Assembly (NCBI GenBank): GCA_025786725.1
Contig: JAHLTZ010000010.1
Coordinates: forward strand, 1 to 64,000
Length of the DNA stretch: 64,000 bases
Origin: Syncephalis fuscata
Taxonomy: Eukaryota; Zoopagomycota; Zoopagomycetes; Zoopagales; Piptocephalidaceae
Reading direction: 5' to 3'
Part shown: one piece after another, positions 12,290 to 23,216 of the stretch
Layout: each line of letters begins with the position of its first letter
How positions within the stretch are numbered: the stretch's first letter is position 1
The notes under the pieces: model-generated
What the model was told of the DNA's origin: nothing
Database searches by the model: none
Seen by the model: only the letters and a program-made list of their open reading frames with translations
Program-made: the position numbers and the translations under genes

Positions 12290-15200
12290 TAATTTATGCA
12301 AGGCCAAGTTTATTGAGAACACTGCGAGTTACAAACGTTCTGAAAATAAACAAACCGTCTCAGCTCAGAGATAATGTTTCAATTCTTTTCACTACTTTTG
12401 CTAGTGTGCTGACAGTCCTTACAAGTTCATTAATTTGCGCGAAACATGTTTACATCAGGGCTTAATCAATGGCATTTCCAGGTAGAGTTGTTGAGCGCAT
12501 CGTTTGAATGCGATGTCTATTTGTCTACCGCATAAGGAGTGTTGGGACCGATAATTATCGGACATCCTACACATGTTTTCGCATATCCTTATTAGCCAAA
12601 TGTCAACGCCAGTAACAATAACTACAACTAGTCAAGGAACTTGTTAAACAGGCATTAACTGGCTGCATGCAACTGGTTAGTAGAGCTAGCACTACAGGTA
12701 CTATTATTAAAACTGAATCAATGTAAGAGAATTGTTGCGGTAAAGGCACTGTGTCTATCAAATCAAAGCATGTGCTTGGGCATTAATTGGTTAAATGTTG
12801 TTATCGGTGACAAAGGATACCTGCAAGGTATATTCAGCATTAGCAGCAGCAGCACCAGCAGCAGCAATAGCAGGAGCGGCATGAACGCAGCAGCCGAAAC
12901 AATGACAGTGGGAATAGCTGCCACTCTGTTCCAGGCCTTTATCCGCGATTATTATCGTACAATAATAGTAATAGTTGTAATAAACATCTGTTTAATTTCC
13001 ATAACTTGTAACTACTCTTTGTAAAAATAGTTATTAAATTTTTCTTCACTTTGAATGGAAACTACGTGTAACCTAGTCACATTTCAATGGAACGTTCGTA
13101 TCAAACATTCGGAGGATTATAGCCTATGAGCGGAGTGATATGTGGCTGTGAATCCAATAGAGCGATGTAGTGCTGTCGTGAGAATGATGCTAATCAATTC
13201 GACAATACTGATGTTATTAGACAAAAAAGCAGGATAATCCATTATTAAAACAAGCAAGCCTACTGGACGATGGCATAGATATGGACAGTGAGTAAATTAG
13301 GAGGATGCATAGCATACGCGTGCCATATCAGTGTCTTGGGCATGGCGTGTGGTGGACCAGGAGGCACAACGGCGGAGGAGGCAACAGCAGCAGCAACATC
13401 AATTACAGCAGCATCAACAGACGATTGAGGCGTCCATGCGTTCGTGTGTACACATGTCCAAACCTCCCTTTTGCCCTTCGTCGTTGTCTCACACACACAA
13501 CTCGGACACACACACAGAGTTATGCCTAATACTCTCAGTTAGTTACAGCAAGGACACATGTGCCTAAAATCGGGGTAACCTTTCCTATCATCCCTCCTTC
13601 CAAACCGATAGCAGTGAAGGATGGGCGTGTAATAGTCAAGACGAGTAATAACCAGATATGGTTTAAAAGGCTCAAGTTAGTTGAGCAATTGATACTGTTT
13701 CCTATCCTTTTTAATACCACAATCAATAGGACAATTACCATTCTACTTACCATACTCAGTCTATTTACTATCCCCCACTACTACTACCCCCATCTGTTCA
13801 GCCACAGCACTAAGCGATTTTACCACAGGCCTGACTCGCAGTGCACTTTCTTTATTAACTATACTAGTATCAGTATTGTATTGCATTGTTTACGAGCGCG
13901 CGTAATATTCAGTAGTCGTTTGTATGTCCGGCAGGATAGTCGCTTATTGAGCGTTGCAAGATAAAATAAATACAAGTGGCATTCTTGGCCAATACAAGAC
14001 TTTATTTTCGCACAAGCGCGATTAATTAAGACTGTATTCTAATCGGTGTTGCGTGCATCTACAATATATTAAATACACATATATATATTTGGCGTAGCCA
14101 ACCAGATATAGAACATTGGTTTATATTGCTGGTTTTTACAAGAAAGAACATATTGTTGAAGGTAAGAATGAGTGATATGCAATCGGTGGGCGCACAAAGC
14201 GCGTTAGGATCACGCGTACAGCATGGCTAACGTCATTGTCCAAATGCCATAGTGCGTTTGCTCTGTTTGATACATTTAATTCATTAGCCGTGCCAAATTA
14301 ACATTAATATTATAGTGTTATTGATCTATTAGTTAATTACGCAGCACATTCTAAAAACCACTGCTGTTTTATCACATTACCTACTGCATTGCGCGTATAC
14401 CGGTAGTCTGCGTGCCAGTTCATAAGGTATGTAATGCAATGCTCGTGTGTTATATGTATCGACATTTGAATTGGCTACGGATGGTGCTGTTATTTCTTTG
14501 ATATGCAGATATGAGCGAACAACGTGTTGCTAGAGCAAATGACATTGATGGTAAAGTCATCACAGAATCAGTTTGCAGAATGCACTAAGCCTTATGACTT
14601 GCCTTGGGACCAACCATTATCAGGCTATTGAATCCCTGAATGCACCAGTGTTTCGTCTGGCACGAATTTCTCATTTCTGGTCTGTTGGGTGTGCCGCGCA
14701 CGCCCAAACGTCTGCCAGCCCTTAATCCACATTTCAATGTGCGCTTTTTCACTGTAGCGTCCATTATTTGGCTGTGAGCGTGTCATTGGTGCCATGAGCA
14801 TGGCCAATGAATCATGACTGCTGGTGTGTTAACTCGTTTTTGCTAATGGTTGCCCATTGTTGCTGTGATGGCAAAACGACGTCATCGCCACTCCATCCCC
14901 CTCGACTGCATACGCTGTGTGTACCGCGCTCGCCCATGCCATATCGTTCGTTGTTATCAGTTTTGCCGTGTATCATTCCACCTACCGTTCTTAATCGGGC
15001 ACTGGGTCTTTACACAGGCTTTTGATTGCAGCTGCCTTTTCCTCAAGTAATTTCATGCTTATTCCTGTTTTACTAAACACATACGGAGATTTCTTTTACT
15101 TTGTCGTTTCATTTTTATTTTTCCCATGTGGACTGGTGTCTACTGCATTCGGCGGATGGCCTAGTGAAAATGGTTAAATCTCCGCTTTTCTGTGTTTTAT

Positions 15201-16075
15201 TTTTTCAATAACATCTCACTATATTTATTCCTCAATCCTCAGTATCATTATTACTATCATCAGCAAACACACACACGCGTACTTGACTTTATCATTGCTT
15301 TAAATCTTGTCTGTCATTTATTACTTTATTGCTTTGGTCTTATTAGCCACATCTCAATATTCGATTTACTCCGGTATTTTTCTGTTGTTTATAAATACTC
15401 AGCTGTGCCACTTCTAGTCTTTGATTATCGATAACTGTGCTTTTTATTGCATGGATTTTTGCCAGCTCTTTATTTGGAAGAATTAGCTTCTTTTGGTGCA
15501 ACTCAGCATCATTAACAACAACCTTTACTCTCCGAGTGTCTCGTGGTTAATTGATCACATCGCAACAGAGTTTCAAAACAGCATCGCTGTTTGTGTCTAA
15601 ACGTGAAGGTTGCACTAGACAGTAATTACCATTGTCGTCATCACGCCCCTTCTCCTGTATATTTTTTCTTATCAAAGCGCTTGGCGAAGCTGAGTTGTTT
15701 TTGTTTAGACACGCTGCATCAGTAAATTCTCTCCCCTCTACTATTGCTATTGCTACTTAAAACAGCCAATTTCTCATCACTCGTAGAGATCCATCAAGTT
15801 GTTTTCTCCACCATTCAGCCGTATAGTCTTGTAGCCAATACTGGCTTACAACCAGTTATTTTCCCGCGTGGTTTTTATAACCGGGCTGTGTGTATTGGTT
15901 AAGCAGCTTACGATTGTTGGCCGTTGTTGATTATTTTGTGCGCCGGCCCGTACTCTACATCGTTTGCTTGTTCTTGCTTAACGACGGGGACGTTTCTTTA
16001 CCAACATTCGTTTATTCATTCCTAAAAAATTATTTTTATTAACGCCGGTCGCCCACATTTGCGCTTTACTTTAGA
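12290..16075. other. Long gene-poor stretch, low-complexity and pyrimidine-rich
   Basis: AGC-triplet tracts occur at about 12840-12880 and CAG/CAA tracts at about 13375-13420. From about 13700 to 16050 the plus strand is T/C-rich. Frames here (for example 13331-13567 and 13560-13964) are short and without domain-like sequence. The stretch could be the long 5' leader and introns of the ORF at 16076, a non-coding transcript, or plain intergenic DNA. Confidence 0.35.
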
Positions 16076-16852
16076 ATGCAATATTGCACACGTCGCTATC
16101 CTCACTCTACTAAAGTAGCCATGATGGTAATGGTTACTGCAACCAGGCCACGGCACATCAACAGCAGTGCAATCTGCCAAGGCTCCTGCCTTCGCAAATT
16201 GGCTGCACCGTGCCACCAGCGATCAAACGCTTCTCACTACTCGCTGCGTTTGCGTGGCCGTCATCTATTTGGTGTAACAAGCCACCAGCCAACCTGGCCA
16301 AACAGCACAAGCGACAATAGCTCAGCACATAACAACGAGGCGGTGGCTATTAAACCAACCATCACCGCCGCTATTGAGACGCAAATCATCCCAAGTCATG
16401 TCTCGGCGCCGGCGCCAGCGCGCATCGATGGTGTATTAAAACCAAAAAAAACTGTACGGTTTAGCCGATTTGAGCGTGTTTTCGAGGCTCACTCTCCAAG
16501 CGACTACGATCGCTCCTCAATCGCCCCACGCTATGAAGCATTGCTTACCTGGCGTCGTATATCTAATATGACGCGAATAAACGGTGGCAGCTGCCCTACA
16601 CCTCAATTAATCTCACCTTTGGTGGGACAGCCTATTGTAGTTGTTGATAGTAGTGCAGATATTAAAATGGCACCAGTTATTGGACATGGTGCTGATTTAC
16701 ACATGCTAACTGAGAAGACTACTGTGTATTCTTCTCATACACCTTTGCCATTAAACGAGCCATCGGCTGCCGTTTGGCCTTACAGCAACATAAATGTCAC
16801 CACACCCACTACAACTACTACCCATGTACGTTCAGCTGTTATGCAGCGCTAA
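16076..16852 (+). CDS. Unknown protein with RVxF-type PP1-docking motif and SxxDYDR motif
   Basis: Open frame of 258 codons. The first ~90 residues are Arg/His/Ser-rich and may be leader rather than protein. From about residue 120 the sequence looks coding: LKPKKTVRFSRFERVFEAHS followed by PSDYDRSSIAP. KTVRF fits the protein phosphatase 1 docking pattern [RK]-x-V-x-F. The combination VRF...F(E)xxSxxxYDR is a recurrent short motif in otherwise disordered fungal proteins of unknown function. No catalytic domain is visible; Pro/Thr-rich tail. The start is uncertain. A C-terminal stop at 16852 is followed by T-rich DNA. Confidence 0.45.
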   Translation: MQYCTRRYPHSTKVAMMVMVTATRPRHINSSAICQGSCLRKLAAPCHQRSNASHYSLRLRGRHLFGVTSHQPTWPNSTSDNSSAHNNEAVAIKPTITAAIETQIIPSHVSAPAPARIDGVLKPKKTVRFSRFERVFEAHSPSDYDRSSIAPRYEALLTWRRISNMTRINGGSCPTPQLISPLVGQPIVVVDSSADIKMAPVIGHGADLHMLTEKTTVYSSHTPLPLNEPSAAVWPYSNINVTTPTTTTTHVRSAVMQR

Positions 16853-17682
16853 ATCCTACATGGCTACAATCCAATGGACGCCACCGTGATCCATTCTTTC
16901 AATTTACGACCCATTCCTTACGCCAATATTTTCACTCCTTAGATTAACTGGAGTATTTTTGCTTTTTATTGTACCATCCTTCAATTGTTGTTGAGTAATA
17001 TTGCCTATCTGTTGCATTATTTTCCTATTCCCCTTTTATTGTATTGCTGCAAGCTTCGCGCTTGAATGGTACTTGTTGCCATCACGGTAGAACCGAGCAA
17101 TGCCGGCTCACTTTTTTGCCCCGACATTGCTTGGATCTACTCCAGGTCTTTTTACCTTTATTTTATTTAGACTACTATCGGTGTTAATCGATGACCAACC
17201 CTTTTGCTGCTGATCGATCGAACGGGACATCGGCCAATGCAACGAATAATTTTTCAGTGCTCGGCCTCTCTGCACAAGTCGGTCACTTTGACCATTCGCT
17301 TCTACGTGACTTACGATCATCAATGTCAAACTATTTTTTAGTTTTTCTTATACGCACACGTGTTCTCATATTTACTAATTGGCTGCTTTTTGCTGGCCCT
17401 TTAGTAACCATAATGTTTCAACGATTTGTGTTCGGTATGCAATAAATCTAGACGATTTAAAATAATTTTATTTATTTATTAATATATAATAACTTGTATG
17501 TAAAACAGTATTATAAGCACATTTAACTGATTAATTAATAATGTCAACTTGTATTAATAAAGCTGTGTATATTGTTAATCATTTGGTGCTACATATTATG
17601 TGGTTATTTACAGGACAAAATAAATTAGCGATTAGTCTGTGCTAGATTTATAAATATTAATTATTATTGTTTTGAAGCCATT
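16853..17682. other. Intergenic DNA before the Fanzor relic
   Basis: Continuation of the T-rich gene-poor region, becoming AT-rich after about 17450. Nothing recognisable; the 84-codon frame at 17191 lacks support. Confidence 0.35.
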
Positions 17683-18322
17683 GTACTTTGATTTCCACAC
17701 CTTTTTTAATACTTTTAGACACAATTAAACATTCATTCATTCCTATAACATGTAAACATTACATCCAACATTAACTAACTCATGTGTAATTATGAATACA
17801 GTAATGTAATTAGTTAGCTATCTTTGTTATGGTTTTAATATATATATATATATTGTCATTATGATATTAATTGTTCAAATGGCATTTATTTAGTTAGATT
17901 GACTATAAGAAGATGACTGTTTAATAAACAACATCTATACTAATTATATTAATATTGATCTTACATCATAAATATGCCCAAAATGCAATAATAAAATATT
18001 AGAAAATAAAAAAGGCTATTTAAATGCAATAATCCATGCTGTACATAGATGCAATAACAATCAATGTGGAATGACATGGAATTGCAATTATATGGCTTCT
18101 ATTAATATTCAATCAATCTTTCTACACGTGGCCAACAACAATAATGATCAGCCTCAAATGCTCCAAAGAAATCAAATAGTATGTTACATTATTTATTTAA
18201 ATTAATTTATTAACAATATTTTAATAGGAAGTAGTATAATTGTGATGTATATAACAGCATAACTTCCATTGAAACAAATTTTGCTTTGGGATTCAACATG
18301 TGAGAGTCAAAGTACGATTCTG
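17683..18322 (+). mobile_element. Fanzor-type (eukaryotic TnpB-like) transposon relic, copy 1
   Basis: Bounded by imperfect ~18-bp terminal inverted repeats (GTACTTTGATTTCCACAC at 17683; GTGAGAGTCAAAGTAC at about 18301-18316). Inside, one frame from about 17976 to 18190 encodes a zinc-ribbon tail: CPKCNNKILE, then HRCNNNQCGMTWNCNYMASI, then NIQSIFLHVANNNNDQP. CPxC...HRCxNxxCGxxWNRDxxASxNI is the characteristic C-terminal zinc ribbon plus last RuvC motif of fungal Fanzor proteins (WNRD...N). Here the R-D pair is changed to C-N, so the final RuvC acidic residue is lost. The rest of the nuclease is absent and a stop precedes CPKC. A relic, not an active gene. An inverted copy is at 44165-44880 and a 3' fragment at 32873-33085. 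Confidence 0.6.
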
Positions 18323-19326
18323 CCATTTTGATTATGAGTATTGCTAAATAAAATTATATTAATAGATCTAGCAAGGAAAACGCATATTTATCAATCATTG
18401 TCTAAACGCTTTATTTAACAGTAAGCAAATACGATAAATGCAAAAACATTGCTATTATTACTAATATATATATATCATAATTTGAGCAAAGTTGAAAATA
18501 GATTATAAACAAGCCGCCAAGTATAAACATCACAAAATTATAATTAAAGCGGTTATACTAAATTAATATTTAGAATTGATATTAAATTAAAAATTAATTA
18601 CGTAAATCCAATAAATAATTTAACTAAAAGCATGTTCAAACGTAAATTTAATATTACAACAATTAATCGAACCTTTTAAATTCTAAACAACCATAATTTA
18701 AATATCAATTTAAGATTTTAAAGCAAATCCAATGATCATGGCGACTTATATTCAATTTTAACTCACTTGTAATAATAATATTATAAATACTGAAATTGGA
18801 GCCGTTTGAACAGCTATTTCAAGTTACCAAAATTTGAGCCATGCATGGTAGCATCGTAATAATTGAAAAATACAAACTGCTGAGCTTGAATATTTGCTTT
18901 TTGGTTGGTCAAGAAAATTGCTTACGTCAGAATGTTCAGGTTGCAATCAAGATTGGTTACAAACAACAAAAATGTAAATTAAATATTGCCGTATTCACTA
19001 AGCGCTAAATCTGCTCTACAATAGTGCCTAAATGCAACGTAAACTATAAATTGTTAATACTGCTTATATTATTTAAAATAATATATCTATGATGGCGATT
19101 TGAAATAGTAACTACGATGATGTTCATTAAAACTATCTATGGTTAGTTTATCGACAGGAAGGCCTGATGTAAAGTTAATGGCTTAAAGTGCACCTATAAA
19201 GCATGAAGCTTACTCATTAAGTAATAAAATCAAGAAAACAAATTAAAAACGGTTTAAAAGCTTGAGAATCAATGTAAAAAGTTCTAAGAATAGAATATAC
19301 AAAAAGTAAGTATATATATGCTGGCA
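18323..19326. other. AT-rich intergenic DNA
   Basis: About 1 kb of very AT-rich sequence between the Fanzor relic and the Prx-like gene. It holds the 3' flank of that gene; no gene, RNA or clear repeat seen. Confidence 0.4.
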
Positions 19327-20283
19327 TTATAGCCAATCAATCACTTGCACAGCTGACGTTACGGAAACGCCGGTGCCTTCATCCGGCTCTGTAGCATATC
19401 TAGAAATGCTAAGATCCCGCTCAATTAGCATGACAAAGCGACGAAACCGCTTTCGTGCACCCATGATGCCATCCGACATATCGATGGACATGCTAAGTCG
19501 ACGGCAAAGTTCACCATTTCCGTCACTGGCCAGCGTGATTTGAACGGGTTTACCTGCAAGATTATATTGTTCACTCCATGCATTCATCACAAAAATATCC
19601 TCTGTAGCAACGCCAACAATCTTATTAATTCCGCGCTCCTTTAGAAGTGGAACAGCACGAATAAATGAATCCATATGATCGTTACAATCGGGCGAAAAAG
19701 GACATGGCACGCCAAAAAGCAACGTGCGCTGGCCGGCCAATTCACGATGTAATGGACGGATAGAAACGGCTAAAAGCTCGGACATTGAGTTCCAAGGAAT
19801 ATTTGGATTGGGAGGCACTAGAAATCGCAAGGTGATATCTGGTAGCCGCGGCCTATTTTCAAGTATAGGAATGGCAGCAGAACCATTTCCTTCAAGTACT
19901 AGTATCTCTTCTGGTTTACTGATTGATGGTTTAAACGAAACACGTCGATGAGGGGATAATAAAGGGCTGCCACCCTCTCCTGTTCCCGGCGCTGGTTTGC
20001 GTATATGTATCGAAAGCGGCCGTAAAACTCTTGGAGGAGGAGGAGGCGGCATTCGTTTGGCATTGGGAGATCGCGGAGGCCCGCTGTAACTTTCGGGACG
20101 ACGACTTGATTTACCATCTGAACGATGACTTGATTTACCATCTGGACGATGACTTGATTTACTATCTGAACGATGGTGTGGTTTATCACGGCTACTATGA
20201 CTACTACGATGGCTAGCACGATGAGAAGAATGGCGCCTGCTTTCTTTGTCAACCGCAATGGTATGGCGTCTTGCACTAGACAT
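19327..20283 (-). CDS. Prx5-family thioredoxin-fold protein with basic Ser/Arg/His-rich N-terminal extension
   Basis: Single exon, 318 residues from the ATG at 20283 (MSSARRHTIAVDKESRRHSS); the open frame continues upstream to 20406 but that part looks like leader. The first ~80 residues are rich in S, R, H and K and include a 24-bp/8-residue tandem repeat (KSSHRxDG, about 20108-20180). Then come PPPPPP and RRVSFKPSIS, an RVxF-like site. The C-terminal ~165 residues are a Prx5-type domain: RTLLFGVPCPFSPDCNDHMD replaces the canonical PGAFTPTCS, so the peroxidatic Cys (SPDC) is kept but its surroundings are changed. FVMNAWSEQY and SDGNGELCRRL match the paralogue at 22206. Peroxidase activity is uncertain; a scaffold or sensor role is possible. 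Confidence 0.8.
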   Translation of the reverse strand: MSSARRHTIAVDKESRRHSSHRASHRSSHSSRDKPHHRSDSKSSHRPDGKSSHRSDGKSSRRPESYSGPPRSPNAKRMPPPPPPRVLRPLSIHIRKPAPGTGEGGSPLLSPHRRVSFKPSISKPEEILVLEGNGSAAIPILENRPRLPDITLRFLVPPNPNIPWNSMSELLAVSIRPLHRELAGQRTLLFGVPCPFSPDCNDHMDSFIRAVPLLKERGINKIVGVATEDIFVMNAWSEQYNLAGKPVQITLASDGNGELCRRLSMSIDMSDGIMGARKRFRRFVMLIERDLSISRYATEPDEGTGVSVTSAVQVIDWL

Positions 20284-22205
20284 CTTGTTACTGGGTTTAA
20301 CAACCAGTCCAACTAGATTTAAATGTGGATTTACACTATATAAAACACAAAATAATTGATAAATAATGTTAGTTTGCGCATTGGTTGAGTTATTATAAAT
20401 TAACACAGTCTATAAGGGGTATTTTACAAAAGCTTATTTACTAGTTTTAGCATGCCGACAGCACTGCCCGTGCTCATAACCGGTTGCACTTTTTACTTTT
20501 TAATAGTATTTATAATTTAATTTATGGCGCAAACAAACTAGATAGCTGTTTAAAGTTACCTACATAATTGCTAAGTATCGGATTATGTTCCTAGGGACTA
20601 AAAAATAAAGCAACCAACCACAGCTTTAGAGCCGCAGAGGGTGTATAATAAAGTATTTTTAAGCAAAAAACACCGGCCTTTAAAGCATTAGTAGCTCTAT
20701 ATACGTAGTTTAGAAAATACAGAGAAGCACAAAATATAAGATAAGTACCGCTCAACGATAGTGGTAGAAGAGAGAAAAGGGAAAAGTTGCGGAAAGTGCG
20801 TATGCGTCGATGCATTACGTTCGGTGGCTATTATGTTCGACAACCGGGATTATTCAACAAGGGCCTAATTGCAACGTGACAATGAATTATGTCGATGGTG
20901 GCTAAGAACAAAACGCGCGGATGGTTCATGATTCAGGTGCCTGCCATAATGGTATCTTTCTGCATTTTTTATTTAGGTTAAAGCCGTAGAAAATGATAGG
21001 AGAAATAGGACTTATTTAGGCGTAATTTTATAGTAACGCAAAGTTGGAATAAACAATGGCTAGATAACACTGTAAATTCTAGAGCAGTTTTATATTATTA
21101 CTAATAACAACATTATAAATTAAACAGCTACTAGTTAATGTAGCTATAATGTGATTCAGCTGAATTATTCAGATAATGTTGAAAATGATTTGGGAAGCAT
21201 AGTCCTGCACATAGGCATGGCCGCACACACAGTACACAGTACATACAGCCCAGATAACATACATATACATCGTTCATATGGCTGCACGCCTATATACACA
21301 CGCGCATTCGTGTTTTGCGCTCGCACAAACGAATAGCCGGCCGGCATATTGATGAATCGCGCAATGAAATATATTGTTGTGCGCGTGATCAATAAGATAT
21401 TGTTGCCGCAGAGTGTTGTTAATCTGCAAGTAGCAGCATGCACGGTCGGTTGTAGATGTCAACGGCAATGTGAGCTGAAATGCGGAACCAAAGTTATACA
21501 ACATCACGAGCAAGCAGATACTTTATTGGTAGAAGTCAGGCGTGAAGCGCAACCTAGGAACATGCAGCGAACAACAAAGGCATCGTAGAATTGCACCATG
21601 AGGGTCATAGCCACCTCATTTGAACAGTAGCAACTGCATTAAAATGTAGTGAAACAGAGGGGACCAACATGCGTGTGCATATACAACTCGTTACTAGAAG
21701 GAGCCGGCAAATCGGACGTGCCCACGCGGTCTAAATAACATGTTCTTGTCAGGACAATTCACTGTGCGACACATTAATTCATTATGATTTTGATATTTTG
21801 ATTATACGCCGGAATCAGATTTGGTACCGCTGTAAATCGGGTAGTACAGTTCTTATGGTGACTTTAAGCAATAACGCCATCCGCGTGTTGTGTAAAAATA
21901 TTTTTCACGCTATGGACATTACTACACGACGAGCCCGGGTAACGACTGTACCGTACCGCATGCGTGTACAAACATATTGCCCAATAAAGTGCTACGTAAA
22001 TCAAATTGAAACTGTTTAATTCCAAATCAGAAATGGAGTGCTGATGACGTATTTATCAAATTATACGCTCGGCCTTTTATTACCGCGCCTCTCCTTATCT
22101 GTCCACACTTTAAAGCTTACTGTTTATTTTTCCTTCACTGCTGTCTACTGCTACTACTAGCACTTATACCAATCTTTTGTTTTTCAACAACAACAACAGT
22201 TTACG
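20284..22205. promoter_or_regulatory. Shared upstream region of the two Prx5-family genes
   Basis: The two genes are transcribed away from each other, so both promoters lie within this 1.9 kb. No specific binding site can be assigned by eye. Small frames at 21151-22019 have no family resemblance. Confidence 0.4.
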
Positions 22206-23135
22206 ATGGTATATATATATAATAAAATGGTTTATTAATAGCGCTTTTTATTAACAGTTTATATAGGTTATCAAGGTAGGCGACTCATTGCCAAGTGCTA
22301 CACTCAAGTACGCCAAGTACGACAGCGAGAATCCCACAGCATGCAGCATGCCATTATCTCTCGAGACAACAGAGTGTAAGCTGTTATATACAACATATAA
22401 GAGTTGAAGATAATTATACTAATATTTATTATTTATACAGTCTTTAAGGGAAAAAAGGCGGTGATTTTTGCCGTGCCTGGTGAGTTGATTAAATAGTCAC
22501 AGATTGGATTACTAATCTCTGTTGTATTAATAGGTGCTTTCACGCCTACATGCAGTGTAAACCATCTGCCAGGCTTTCTAGAGCACTACCATGAGCTCAA
22601 GGATAAGAACATCGATGTCATTGCTTGCCTAGCTACCAAGTAAGTTGTACAAATCATACATCATGTAGTGAAACATGTTCTAACTGATTTGTTTAATAGT
22701 GATGTGTTGTAAGTGGCAGGTTAAACAAGAAAAATAAAGTTTATAATAAATATTACACATTTAGTGTCATGGATGCTTGGGGCAAGAACCAAAAGGTGGA
22801 CGATAAGATTGTAAGTGAATTGTAACCTGGTTATGTTTAGCTATGACTAATAAAACATATTTATTTTATAGCTAATGCTTAGCGATGGTAATGGCCAATT
22901 CTGCGAAGAACTCGGACTTAACCAAGGTACATTTACACAAAAGGCTAGTTTAATATTTTACACTGACCACTGGTTCATTACACACATTCTAGATCTTACT
23001 CGTGCTGCTATGGGAGCCCATCGTGCCCAGCGCTTTGCCTTGATTGTCGATGACTTGAAAGTAACCTACGTGGGCGTCGAGGCCGGCCCTGGTGTCAGCG
23101 TGAGCGGTGCCGAAGCTGTATTAGCTCATTTGTAG
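22206..23135 (+). CDS. Peroxiredoxin, Prx5/AhpE-like (type II thioredoxin peroxidase)
   Basis: Thiol peroxidase that reduces H2O2 and alkyl hydroperoxides; cytosolic, mitochondrial or peroxisomal in fungi. Eight exons: ATG alone 22206-22208, 22267-22375, 22441-22479, 22534-22639, a 9-nt microexon 22700-22708, 22765-22810, 22872-22926 and 22993-23135. They sum to exactly 510 nt, 169 residues, the usual family length, with every joint in frame. The active site is VPGAFTPTCSVNHLPGF with the peroxidatic Cys. NDVFVMDAWGK spans the microexon, and LMLSDGNGQF and the C-terminal GVSVSGAEAVLAHL are typical. The C-terminus ends in -AHL rather than a clear peroxisomal SKL. It converges on CMR1 with only 81 bp between stop codons. 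Confidence 0.93.
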
Positions 23136-23216
23136 GATGAATTGCTTGAATGATGCGCAATACTGGACTTTGGTCTTAATAAACGGTGATTTTTCATTGA
23201 TTTACGAATTTGTTTA

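Noticed and set aside
20031-20216. Plus-strand frame with repeated DDDLIYHLN units
   Set aside because: Antisense shadow of the KSSHRxDG tandem repeat in the Prx-like gene.
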